Assembly (NCBI GenBank): GCA_002682825.1
Contig: NOKP01000063.1
Location: 149,348 to 190,638, forward strand
Length of the DNA stretch: 41,291 bases
Reading direction: 5' to 3'
From: Neonectria sp. B-13
Lineage: Eukaryota > Ascomycota > Sordariomycetes > Hypocreales > Nectriaceae
Shown piece by piece: positions 8,849 through 18,131 of the stretch; the first letter of the stretch is position 1; each line of letters opens with the position of its first letter. The notes under the pieces are model-generated. The model searched no databases, had not been told where the DNA came from, and saw nothing but the letters and a program-made list of their open reading frames with translations. Both the position numbers and the translations under genes were made by a program.

Positions 8849-10708
8849 ACGTACTTGATAAGTGAGTAGGCTAAACAAGTAAGTAGGCCAAAAATCCTAA
8901 CCTTTAAAATTAAAACTTCAATAAAAACATAATAAACCATTCAATCAATTAAAACTAATTACTATACTTTTCTCTAGAAGTCTCAATTATAGCCTAATAA
9001 GTCCTTGCATTATAGCCAGTCTTTCCATAAGTTCTATAGTGCCTTTCCTTTAGTCGCATTAACCCTCCTTAACTACTACTTTTCAACAATTCAGCCTATA
9101 CCTATGTATTAATATCTATTTAATCAATTGCTTCTCTTCCTTCTTCTACAATTATCTTCCCTCTATTCTATAGATAGGTTCTTTTTATTCTATACTACTT
9201 ACTAAGAGTCTCATTTGCCTATTGAAGGATCTAGTTCTTAGACTTTAATAATACTATTTAATGCATTATTGCCTTTATTCCCTTAGAAAATAACTTAAGT
9301 ACCTTAAGGATAGATACTAAAGAGCTATTCTAATGCTTTCTTACTTATCTTTTAAGGTATTTAGACTATAAACTAGCCTTAAGTACTATCTTTAGGGTCT
9401 TTAAGACCTAAGGGTTAGGGAGGCTAACTTCCTCTATAGTTAGTGTTAAAGTCTATAGTTGCATATTAAGCTTTAATATAACATTTTCTAGGTTTAAGGG
9501 AACAAGTCTAAACCCTTAAAAACCTCCTTTAATATTACTCCTTATTATAGTAGCTATATAGGCAGCATAGAAGGCTAGGAAGAACTCAGTCTTTATAATA
9601 TAGGTTATAGAGCATTTAATTAATTGCTTAATTACTTAACTATATATAGTTTTAAGTAGCCTAAAGTACCTAATATTAAGAGACTAAAGTAAATAAGATA
9701 AATAAAATAGTATATAAAGTATAATAATATTATTCTCTTTATAATATTTCTTAAAGTTAATAAAGTAGTAACTTTTATACCTATTAAGGATTAGAAGATA
9801 ATAGTAACTAGTTGATTAATCCTTTGTATACTAATTAAAGTACTTAAGCTACTTAAGACCTATCTTATTGTTAGTCTAGCCATTTTGAGTTATTATAATA
9901 GCCTAATTGCCTAAGAGATTACTTTCCTAGTATTAGTTAGTAAGGTAATATTAGCCTATAATTATAATAAACAGCTAGATTGCTTAGCCTTTCATATTGA
10001 TTGCTTAAATAATTATAACTTATTCTTAGTTTCTAAGCTAAACTGATTTTAGGTTTCTATACTTATTTATACCTATAATAACTATTCTACTTATAATTAT
10101 ACTTATTATAAAGCTAGTCTTATTAAAGTTATAGATATTAGCTAGATTAATACTATATTTTATAATTATATTCTCTATAAGCTAGAACTAATTATAAATA
10201 ATAATTAGATCTTTGCATTTAGCCCTTTAATAATTATATTTATAAAAAAAATATATCTTAAGCTTTAGTTATTACCTAATAAAGTTAGAAGCCTAATGCT
10301 TACTAATAGGTAATACATTATAGTCAGTAAGCAGTTAATTAGCTATTTCTTTAATACTATACAGTTATAAGGGAAACCCTTATAAATCTAAGTTAAGAAT
10401 GAATTAAATAATAATCTATTCCTTTAGATTAGATAGTCTATATAATTTGGGGATAGTATTATATTAAGATAGTATACCTTTCTATTAGTAATATAAGGTA
10501 TTATAATGTATATTATAGATCTCTATAGTACTTTGGATACTTAATTTTGGGTTATTTCAAAGGGCTTAAAGAGTAAGAAGGATATTTCCCTCTTTATTTA
10601 ATTGAGATATCTTTGGTAGTTGAGAATCAATTGATCAATTGAAAAGATGAGAGATTGAGGGATTTTTGGCCCACTTACTTGTTTAGCCCACTCACTTATT
10701 AAGTATAT
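8849..10708 (-). mobile_element. Fot1/pogo-like DNA transposon, full length, RIP-inactivated
   Basis: Terminal inverted repeats of roughly 50 bp: the left end begins ACGTACTTGATAAGTGAG and the complement of the right end begins ATATACTTAATAAGTGAG. Both continue into a CTAAACAAGTAAGT stretch and CCAAAAATCC. TA dinucleotides flank both ends (8847-8848, 10709-10710), the expected target duplication of Tc1/mariner/pogo elements. The length of 1,860 bp fits the Fot1 group. The differences between the two TIRs are C-to-T and G-to-A. The element encodes its transposase on the minus strand. Confidence 0.85.
8955..10610 (-). pseudogene. Fot1-like DDE transposase, RIP-killed
   Basis: 1,656 bp, 552 codons in one frame from a start codon changed to ATA down to the TAG at 8955-8957, so length is preserved while many Gln and Trp codons became stops. 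The frame parallels the second copy at 11647-12925: an N-terminal helix-turn-helix region, then the DDE endonuclease core ending in a GFRGAGLVP-type motif (worn here). Beyond the breakpoint of the second copy it keeps the C-terminal part with a leucine-zipper-like SKN..ILQ..NETLSK segment and a decayed CX2CX4HX4C knuckle (TYGKTGYNARTY). It would have bound the TIRs and moved the element by cut-and-paste; now dead. Confidence 0.8.
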
Positions 10709-10910
10709 TAGTTATAATTAGTAAGTATTAAATTTCAACAGGCTTTATATTTATCTTAATTATAATTACTTATAACTTAGTACTTCTTTAATATTTCTTT
10801 TGCTTAAAACAAAGATACTTAAAAGCTAAATTAAAGCCTAATATATTACTATAAGAATTATAAAGAGAGCTTTTAATAAAACAAAATATAAAGCTTTAAT
10901 CTTTAAAGGT
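10709..10910. other. AT-rich DNA between Fot1-like element and LTR
   Basis: RIP-degraded sequence without a recognisable frame. It is the flank into which the Fot1-like element inserted at a TA. Confidence 0.4.
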
Positions 10911-11417
10911 TGTAAAGTTCCTTGCACTAGTTATTACTATTATAATACTAAGTAGTAGGATTAAGGGAATATATACTACTCTGTATAGAGCTGGGAGTAG
11001 CCAATAGAGAAAAATAATTCAAAAGGCTAGTTTATTAGTAGAATGTTTTATTGGTGGGATGCGCACTTCAGTGTAAAGACACCACCCAGGAAAATGCTGT
11101 CTTAGCAGAGTCGGATTGAGGGAGGAGAAACAGCAATTGCTGGGGCCCAAGAGATGGTAGGAGGATAATTTCAAGACCCCAAGGATGATCAAAGGAAGGA
11201 GAATCTTGTCAGAAAGCTAGCGTGGCACTCAGATGACTTGTATTGTCTATGTCCCTGCCCCCCTGGGCTATCTCTGTGGTGTTCAGGGGATATCTCCTTT
11301 CCTTGACCGCCTTCCTGTTCGGGCCACAGCCGGCAAGGGTTAGGCGAGCGGTCTGTTGACCACCAAGGTGGTCACATGACCACCCTGGAGGTAATGTGTA
11401 CATAATCCAATCTAACA
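10911..11417 (+). mobile_element. LTR of a retrotransposon (5' LTR)
   Basis: 507 bp beginning TGTAAAGTTCC and ending CTAACA, so TG..CA ends. It is followed 29 bp later by an ATG frame that looks like the start of gag. The first ~130 bp are AT-rich, the rest is near-normal in base composition. It contains a strong dyad GACCACC-AA-GGTGGTC near 11360. No second LTR is present in the arm, so the element is cut off. Confidence 0.55.
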
Positions 11418-11446
11418 AATCTGGCAGTAGTCAAAGATAGTTGAAA

Positions 11447-11646
11447 ATGTCAGAGTTAACAGCAGCAGCAGCACATGTTACAATAGAAAATAAGACAGCA
11501 TCAAGACAGCTCAAGTCAGTGGTAAAATTCATAAAGAAGAAAGAGATGCCCTGCCAATAAGTGGCTGGCTCAGTCCCTTAAGTAGGTACAGCCAATAGGG
11601 CTGCCCTTGCTAGCATTAAACACCGGATGCACAAAATCACCAATAC
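11447..11646 (+). pseudogene. Truncated gag-like start
   Basis: ATG at 11447 opens MSELTAAAAHVTIENKTASR and a Lys-rich stretch (KFIKKKEMPC). An in-frame TAA at 11558 and a second stop at 11579 probably replaced Gln codons. The frame then continues (VGTANRAALASIKHRMHKIT) until the Fot1-like copy begins at about 11647. Position just after an LTR and Ala/Lys-rich composition suggest the N-terminus of a retrotransposon gag. No zinc knuckle, protease or polymerase is left. Confidence 0.45.
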
Positions 11647-12925
11647 AGTGCCTTTCAACTCGTCTTTTGAGAAATTCAGACTGAGAGCTAGCCTCAAGGA
11701 CGGTCTTTGGGGTCTTCGAGACCCAAGGGTCAGGAAGGCTAGCTTCCTCCTCGACAGGTGTTAGAGTCCATAGCTGGATATCAAGCTTGGATAGTACACT
11801 TTCCAGGTCTAGAGGAACAAGCCCTGCTCCTCTAAAACCCCCTCGAATGTTGCTTTCTGTTATTGCGGCTTGAAAGGCAGTATAAAAGGCTGGAAAGAAC
11901 TCGGTCTTCAAAATGTGGGTTATAGAGCATCTGATTAAATGCTCTATTTCCCGACCGTAGGCCTTCTTGAGCAGCCCAAAGCACCTAACATTAAGAGGTT
12001 GAAGTAGATAAGAGGAATGAGGCAGTATATAAAGCGTAATGATATTGTTTTCCTTGTAATATAGCTCAAAGTCGGTCAAGTGGTGGCTTTTGTGCCCATT
12101 GAGGATCAGAAGGCAATAGTGACCATTTGATCGGGTCTTTGTATACCAATCGAAGTACTTAATCTACTTAAGACCTATCTCATTGTCAGTCTAGCCATTT
12201 TTAGTTATAGCAATAGCCTAATCGCCTAGGAGGTTGCTTTCTTAATACTAGCTAGCAAGGTAATATTAGCCTATAACTATAATGAACAGCTAGATTGCTT
12301 AACCTTTTACATTAATAGCCTGAATAACTATAACCTATTCCTAGTTTCTAGGCTAGACTGATTTTAGCTTTCTATACTATTCTATACCTATAATAACCAT
12401 TCTACTTATAATTATACCTATTATAAAGCTAGTCTTATTAAAGTTATAGATATTAACTAGAATAATACTATATTTTACAATTATATTTACTATAAGTAAG
12501 AACTACTTATGAATAAGAGTTAGATTTTTACATTTAGCTCTCTAGTAATTATATTTGTAATTAAAACATATTATAAGCTCTAGTTATTGCCTAATGAAGT
12601 TAGAAGTCTAGTTCTTTCCGATAGGTAATACATTATAGTTAGTAAGTAGTTGGTTAGCTATTTCTTCTATACTATAAAGTTACAGAGGAAATCCTTATGA
12701 ATCTAGGTTAAGAATATACTCAATAAGAGTCTATTCCTCTAGATTAGATAGTTTATGTGATTTAGGGATAATATTGCCTTAGAAGGGTCTGCTATTATGT
12801 TGGTCAAGAAGAGTACTATAATGGGCTTCATAGATCCTTATGGTACGTTAGAGACTTAGTTTTAGGTCATTTCAGTAGGCTTAAAGGGCAAGAATGATAT
12901 TTGACTCGTTATTTGATTGTGACAT
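11647..12925 (-). pseudogene. Fot1-like DDE transposase, truncated
   Basis: ATG at 12923-12925 (MSQSNNESNI). A helix-turn-helix N-terminus with stops follows, then NGWTDNEIGLKWIKYFDWYTK-like sequence (its Trp codons now TAG) and LLILNGHKSHH, and an undamaged frame MTDFELYYKENNIITLYILP..GGFRGAGLVPLDLESVL. The second catalytic Asp region (LILDGHxSH in relatives) reads LILNGHKSH, so Asp is replaced by Asn, a G-to-A change. The open frame 11570-12079 (169 codons) is chimeric: its last ~25 residues are antisense gag sequence. It was a cut-and-paste transposase; inactive here. Confidence 0.8.
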
Positions 12926-13023
12926 GTTTTGTGGTTGAGAAATAGATAATTAGATGCAAAGAGAGGAGGTTGACGGATTTTTGACCGACTCACTTGGGTG
13001 ACCGACCCACTTGTGGAGTACGT
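11647..13023 (-). mobile_element. Second Fot1-like element, 3'-truncated
   Basis: The 5' TIR (in element orientation) ends at 13023, followed by TA. Its complement begins ACGTACTCCACAAGTGGGTCGG, the less mutated version of the TIR at 8849. Homology with the full copy stops abruptly at about 11647, where LTR/gag sequence follows, so the C-terminal coding part and the other TIR are missing. The part from 11647 to 12100 is hardly mutated, while 12150-12900 is clearly RIP-affected, so mutation is patchy within one copy. Confidence 0.8.
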
Positions 13024-13025
13024 TA

Positions 13026-13841
13026 TCACTATTTCCTGCTGTCTATTTACTAGGAAAACCAGTGCCGCTTTTACATCGCCGCCCTGGCGCACAGACCGTC
13101 AGACCCTGGTCGAGTCGCCTGGATGTACCTTTCGTGTTACTCACCCACATAGTCCCACCGCCTCTACCTCAACCCCTTCGTCCAGTACCAGGCTCTTTCC
13201 CCTCCCTTCCCGGACTTAGGCTTTCCCTATAGACTCCGTCGAGAGCGTTGAGAAGTGGAATTGACGATGGCGGCAACGGAAATACAGAGAATCAGGTGAT
13301 ATAGAAGAACCACATGTTGGGGCAGAGGGGGTTTACTAGATGAGTGGCACTACGTAAGAAAATCACCTAATTGGCGCCAAAGGTTTACCCTTACCATCAT
13401 AAGACTAGGGCCTTATTCTACCACACCCAATAAACGGACTGGGACGTAAGGAATGATCACATGTCTTCAGATGATTCCGGTAGCTGACTTCGTGGCTGCT
13501 TTAGTCTACCTTTAGGTTTAGCTCATGGATTTGTATCTGGCCGTCTATTTATATGTGCTGGAGGTTCACGAAATTCCGTTTGATCTATTATTTGCACTGG
13601 ATTCCCTTGTCAGCTTTGTCCCATCTTTCGCGTCTCCTATCACTTCCGCGGTCTAATAAACCCTACCACTTTCATAATCTCTCCTTCATATCTATGCGCG
13701 CAGATTTCGAACTACTTGTCTAACCCTAGTGCCATGAGGAACTTCGCTATGCCAAAACTAGAAGCGTCTCCTTAACTTGGCATATCTGGACTTTCTCCCC
13801 TCCTTCTCAGGGTTATCTGGATTCTGATCAAGGACTCAAAG
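13026..13841 (+). promoter_or_regulatory. Upstream region of the patatin gene
   Basis: Base-balanced, no supported gene. The part near 13250-13430 (complement: TGTGGTAGAATAAGG..TTGGCGCCA..) has the look of a small copia-like LTR with a PBS-like TTGGCGCCA, but I cannot define both ends. Close to the gene lie two short upstream ATG frames, 13694-13723 (10 codons with stop) and 13734-13775 (14 codons with stop), which could reduce translation if they are in the transcript. A CT-rich stretch (CTTTCTCCCCTCCTTCTC) at 13791-13808 precedes the start. The mirror copy is 27451-28266. Confidence 0.4.
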
Positions 13842-15075
13842 ATGGACTTGGCCTTGCAGTCACGAAGCGATCGAGGAGACGACCCGCTTGATCGGCAGGG
13901 GCTCTGCCTTTTGTCTCTTGGTATGTTTTCTTGCATCCCGTCAATCACCTCAGGCTCAATATTCCATGACACGTGCTTACGGAGGAGAAGACGGCGGCGG
14001 TGTGCGGGGACTCTCAACACTTTATATCCTGAAGAACATTATGGATAAGATGGATGAGGCTCATCAAAAGGCTGGCTCTTCTCCCGTGAAGCCTTGCGAA
14101 GTATTCGATCTCATCGGTGGGACGAGCACAGGCGGGTATGTGATACTAACTGCTCTATAACATTGGCTAACTTCCCAGACTGATTGCTATCATGCTTGGC
14201 CGACTGCAGATGGACGTTGACAGTTGCATCGCGGCATACATCGAGCTCATGAAATCGATCTTCGAGAAGAAAGCGAGCCGACTCCCTATTAGTCTTCGAG
14301 GCAGGACCCATGCACGGTTCGACACATCAAAACTAGAGAATGCCATCAAGAGGGTAATCATAGCCAGTGGGCATTCGGTGGACGATCTTTTCAATGATGG
14401 CATCAACCGTGGCTGCAAAATGTGAGCCATAGCCAAGGTCCCATGACATGACGCTTACGAGATCTTAGCTTCGTATGTGCGACATCGACCGAGACCGCTG
14501 GAGTCCGACGCATTCGTAGCTATACTCCATCCGGAACGCGTGACATTGGGGCTACCATCTGGAAGGCTGCACTGGCGACATCGGCAGCGACGACCTTCTT
14601 CAACCCCGTCTCGATCGGTCCTCTGACATTTGTCGATGGTGCCCTCGGGGCGAATAATCCAGTCGATGAAGTGGAAGGCGAGGCTGCAAACATTTGGATC
14701 TCCGGCACAGGTGACCTGAAGCCTCTTGTGAAGTGTTTCATTTCTATCGGAACTGGCGACCCGGGAAAACATCCAATTGCTGACAGTGCTTTCGACTTTC
14801 TTACCGACACGTTGGTGAATTTGGCCACGGAAACCGATCGAACTGCGACCAAGTTCGTGGCGCGTTGGAGAGATGCTTATGATAAGAAGCGTTATTTCCG
14901 CTTCAACGTTCAACAGGGGCTTCAGAGCGTGGGTCTTGAGGAATACAAGGCCCAGGGAAGGATCGAGGCGGCAACTGATGAGTATCTTGACCAGACGGAG
15001 CAAAGGTTTCGTGTACGTGATTGTGTAGAGAATCTGAGGCTGAAAGAAGGTGTGTGCATTGAGGACTTTTCGTAG
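13842..15075 (+). CDS. Patatin-like phospholipase, four exons
   Basis: Exons 13842-13920, 13991-14135, 14179-14421 and 14469-15075 join to 358 codons (357 aa). The introns are 70, 43 and 47 bp with GT..AG ends and branch sites such as GCTAAC. The first joint restores LLSLDGGGVRG (oxyanion-loop DGGG, residues 27-30). GGTSTGG holds the nucleophile Ser72, and VDGALGANN holds the catalytic Asp212, so the Ser-Asp dyad is complete. Patatins cleave acyl chains from phospholipids and galactolipids. In fungi the domain also occurs as the effector part of NLR-like immune proteins. No signal peptide or membrane segment, so probably cytosolic. It ends at EDFS-stop without a C-terminal extension. The co-oriented ankyrin gene starts about 200 bp on and could be part of the same transcript. 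No stop or frameshift: likely functional, and normal base composition contrasts with the RIP-degraded surroundings. Confidence 0.85.
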
Positions 15076-15270
15076 ATTTATTATAGGTGCTGGAGCTAAT
15101 GTCATGCACATTCAGTTAGAACCGACACGAACTTCGCTTCTGTGGTTATCGTGCGTACCTTCTACGACGAAGATTCAACTACCTTGGTGCTCATTTCTTG
15201 CAGGAATATCTTGAACTTGGCATAGTCCGGAAACATCAAACTAGTGGGTTACAATTGCAGCATCTGGTAA

Positions 15271-16932
15271 CCATATACTTACCTCCGTCTTGTAGGTTGC
15301 GGGCCGCACTGGTCTGTTGTGGAAAGCGACCGTCAATCTCTTGCGCGTAGCTCCTATACGGAGCAGAGAGCATTTTCCGCCTGTTCACCGTCATGTTCAT
15401 GTACGTGCCACGATGTTCGGCATATCACGACACCATTTAGGTGGCTATTTGGCTCGCTATTCTTCGGATATTCAGGGCCTCCCCTAGGTGTCTTGAAATG
15501 CTCAGAAAGCAGTTGTCTGGGCAGCTCCGAACGATTCCAGGCTCGCGTTCAGTATTACTTCCCGCGTTGGTTGGCACGGAGACATCTCCACGCTTTCATC
15601 ACGGGTATGACTCGTCCGGAATTTTCCTGGCATTTACAAATGACATTAAGACACGTGGTTCCTTGGGGATGCCCGCTGTTTATAGCAGCCTATAATGGGG
15701 ACGTGGAGCAGCTGAAGGACATAGTCCGTAGTGGCGTCGGATTGAATGACCAAAACAGTGACTTTGGGACTACTGCATTGGGAGTAAGTCGCCAATTATG
15801 GCAACTATGGAATGTACGCAATGCAACTTCTGACTTATCTATGTAGTTGGCTCTATCGTTCGGTCAACTTGATATTTGCGAGATATTGATCAGAGCCGGA
15901 GCTGACCCATATGTTTCAGACACAAGTCAAAGGTAAAGTAGACACCTTATCGAGTGTGTATTGCAGTTATTGATATGCACTAGATCAGCGTTCGATAGTG
16001 CATGGGAAATGATCATTCTCGATAAAGAGAGTTCAGGGTATTTGAGGAAACTCGAACAGCTTTTCCCGCGAGGTGACCGATTGGACGACTGGAGACTTAC
16101 AAACGCACATAAGATCGTGATGGGCCTTATGCATAACAATCTCAAGGACGAATTACGGAGCTCGTGCTCAGACATCAACACAAAAGACGCCTTAGGACGC
16201 ACAGCTCTTTGGTGGGCTGCACTTGAAGGCGACGCGAAGACAATCGAAACTCTACTTCGCCATGGCGCTGACCATAATATTGCAGATAATGTTAAGGCCA
16301 CGCCGATTCATGCAGCCGTGAAATCAGGGAACATTGTGGCTATCAAGTTGTTGATCCAGCACGAAGCAGACGTCACAGCCGCCGATGACTGGGGCAGTAC
16401 AACCTTGATGGATGCCGTTTGGACTGACGATAGTGCTCTAATCGACATCCTCTATGAGAATGGAGCTAATATCAAGAGCCGGGACAAATGCCTCGGTCAG
16501 ACAGCTTTGGCCTTTGCTGCCAAAACTAACCACCTTGGCTCAGCTAGACGCCTGCTGGAGTTGGGTGGGGAGCTCGACGAGCAAGATGATTGCGGAGATA
16601 GCCCACTGTTTCTGAGCACCCTTGGAAGATGCCCCGAAGCGACACAGTTTTTCCTCGAGAAAGGTGCAAATTACAGGCTGAAGAACAAATCCGGTCAAAC
16701 AATCCTTCATTACGCTGCAATGTTTGGCACAGAGGAAACCTTAAAGTCGCTGCGGTCTCACAATCTTTCGGGAATCGATGTGAATGTCAAGGATGATGAG
16801 GGGAAGACAGCGTTGGATCGTTTCCGACTGCGGAACCTCGAAGGTAAATCACTGCAGGGCCGTGCCATAATAGACGCGTTTTATGATATGATTGGAATCG
16901 TGCGGTATCCACAGCGGCTCAACCAAGAATAG
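15271..16932 (+). CDS. Ankyrin-repeat protein, 5' end uncertain
   Basis: Exons 15271-15783, 15847-15932 and 15984-16932 give 515 residues plus stop; the introns (63 and 51 bp) have GT..AG ends, and the first has a CTGAC branch site. No in-frame ATG lies near the front. The frame is open from 15271 after a TAA, and a good acceptor at 15294-15295 suggests an upstream first exon that I could not define. Residues 38-47 form a Cys-rich CSPSCSCTCH motif, then a PFRWLFGSLFFGYSG segment and an aromatic stretch (YYFPRWL), typical of a large fungal ankyrin family. Two ankyrin units follow (about 120-195), then a linker, then about six repeats (268-480), for example GRTALWWAALEGDAKTIETL. These repeats bind protein partners. 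It may be a separate gene, the 3' half of a patatin-ankyrin gene, or a 5'-truncated gene. The C-terminal half is clearly intact. Confidence 0.7.
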
Positions 16933-16942
16933 CAGATACTTC

Positions 16943-17034
16943 CCTACTGTACCAAGGGTGCACTGTATTTTGACAAAATACACACAAACTGGCCTGTGCA
17001 CGCTGTCACATCCCTTGGTATTTCGTCAAAATAC
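16943..17034. repeat. Palindrome module E (GTATTTTG-type palindromes)
   Basis: It begins CCTACTG at 16943, 11 bp after the ankyrin stop. GTATTTTGACAAAATAC (16965-16981) is a perfect 17-bp palindrome around a single A. GTATTTCGTCAAAATAC (17018-17034) is a copy with one mismatch; the centres are 53 bp apart. TACCAAGGG and its complement CCCTTGGTA also flank the pair in inverted order. The distance from CTACT to the first palindrome is 21 nt, against 20 nt in modules A, B and C, although the palindrome sequence is unrelated. It could instead be an ordinary 3'-UTR hairpin or terminator of the ankyrin gene. Confidence 0.55.
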
Positions 17035-17468
17035 ACTCTTTTCGTCCATGCACGGAGGAAGTCTCTATGCCCACATTTATTGCGTTTAATTACAGGAATC
17101 TTGTCTGTGCACTCAACAGGGTCTTCTGATGGCTAGCCTCAAGCCATTATCACAGTATGACCTATCCTATCGACGCTATAGTGCGTTGTCTTGCTTTTTC
17201 TACTAGTACCATGCCACAATCCCGACGTTTTTCCTCTAATAATAGCGCATGAAACATAACAGTTAATGGATCCTAGTAAGGGGGAAATTATTCACAGCAA
17301 GGCAGAGGTACTTAAGGTACTCTAATTCAGTCCTCAGAGCAGAGCCAGGTATTTACCAACTACATCGTCATTCCTTTTCCATTGGATATAGCTATACATT
17401 ACCACATCTTGATTTTGATCAATCAGACATAAGACTACAACCATCCTCGATCCCACTAGCCAGTCAAA
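17035..17468 (+). promoter_or_regulatory. Spacer and probable promoter of OrsD-type gene 2
   Basis: Mixed base composition without a supported gene. Close to the ATG the sequence GTCAAAATGCC fits a fungal start context. I see no clear TATA or CCAAT box. The mirror copy is 23824-24257. Confidence 0.3.
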
Positions 17469-17861
17469 ATGCCAAACCCAGATTATTTGACGAACCTTGG
17501 TTTATTTATCGACCAGGAGGCACAAGTCTTGATCTGCTTCCGAGACGAATGCGAATATGCTCTATGCGTCAAGGGTTCACGGGTGACAACGCACCTCCGG
17601 GACAAACACAACATCCCAGAAGAAGCAAGGAAGGGTCTGACACGATTCCTCAAAACCCTACCCCAACCTAGTCTCCGCGATCCCGACAAGGCCACTTCCC
17701 GCGCAGACGGCTCTCCTGAACACAACCTGCTGCGGGTTTATGACGGTTTTGCTTGCAGCAAGTGTGGCTTCCGAACGATCAGTCTTCAGTCTATTGTAAG
17801 AGCCAAACTGGTCTTTGGGGTTGTGGTTAGGGCTAAGAATCAGAGCTATCTACTGACATAA
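17469..17861 (+). CDS. OrsD-like C2H2 protein 2, truncated by array D
   Basis: ATG at 17469, 130 codons. The first finger has Cys23, Cys28, His42 and His47 (CX4C..HX4H, within CEYALCVKGSRVTTHLRDKH). A linker ending in ADGSPEHNLL follows, as in gene 1, and then the cysteines of a second finger (Cys96, Cys99, CSKCGFRT). The histidines are missing: native sequence ends near Ile109, at a GTAAGA that could be a splice donor, and the last ~20 residues are non-homologous. The stop lies just ahead of the first palindrome of array D. It is either a 3'-truncated gene or the first exon of a gene whose rest is lost. The protein would be a partial OrsD-family member of unknown role. Gene 1 and gene 2 are distant paralogues, not recent copies. 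Confidence 0.65.
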   Translation: MPNPDYLTNLGLFIDQEAQVLICFRDECEYALCVKGSRVTTHLRDKHNIPEEARKGLTRFLKTLPQPSLRDPDKATSRADGSPEHNLLRVYDGFACSKCGFRTISLQSIVRAKLVFGVVVRAKNQSYLLT

Positions 17862-18131
17862 ATTTTGCCCCTAGGGGTGAAAGCTTTGGTGCACTCCTCA
17901 CTGCCCACTCAGTTTCGCCCCTGGGGGTAAAAATGGGTAGCGGTAGAAGGACTATGTTCGTCTCAAAGGCTCGTCTGAGCTCCCCCCAATTTTCGCCCCT
18001 GGGGGTGAAAATGAGCGAGGTATGTACTAAGGTCAAATTCATTAGGGCACCTATCCATTTTCGCCCCTGGGGGTGAAAGTGTGGGATAGTGTAGTCTTCT
18101 AGTAAGCTAGATTTCACCCCCAGGGGCGAAA
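17850..18131. repeat. Palindrome array D (five copies of a 20-bp near-palindrome)
   Basis: The unit is TTTCGCCCCTGGGGGTGAAA, self-complementary except for one G/T pair. Copies are at 17863-17882 (worn, TTTTGCCCCTAGGGGTGAAA), 17913-17932, 17991-18010, 18059-18078 and, inverted, 18112-18131. A remnant TTTTGCCCCTATAT lies at 18192. Start-to-start distances are 50, 78, 68 and 53 bp. The spacers between copies are unrelated to each other. CTACTGA at 17850 stands in the place of the CTACTCAA anchor of modules A-C. The array begins exactly where the OrsD-type gene 2 homology ends, and RIP-degraded DNA follows. Confidence 0.8.

Noticed and set aside
13250..13430. Small copia-like solo LTR upstream of the patatin gene
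   Set aside because: A TG start and a PBS-like TTGGCGCCA are visible on the minus strand, but I could not find a matching CA end, a target duplication or a second copy.
14455..15111. 218-codon minus-strand frame opposite the patatin gene
   Set aside because: It lies antisense to exon 4, whose patatin motifs and splice sites are convincing; no independent support.
17833..18117. 94-codon minus-strand frame with repeated FTPRGE-like motifs (mirror 23175-23459)
   Set aside because: The peptide repeats are only the translation of the palindromic DNA units of array D; no start context or protein family supports a gene.
17850..18131. CRISPR array
   Set aside because: Repeats are regularly shaped but spacing varies from 50 to 78 bp, one copy is inverted, the context is clearly fungal and there are no cas genes.
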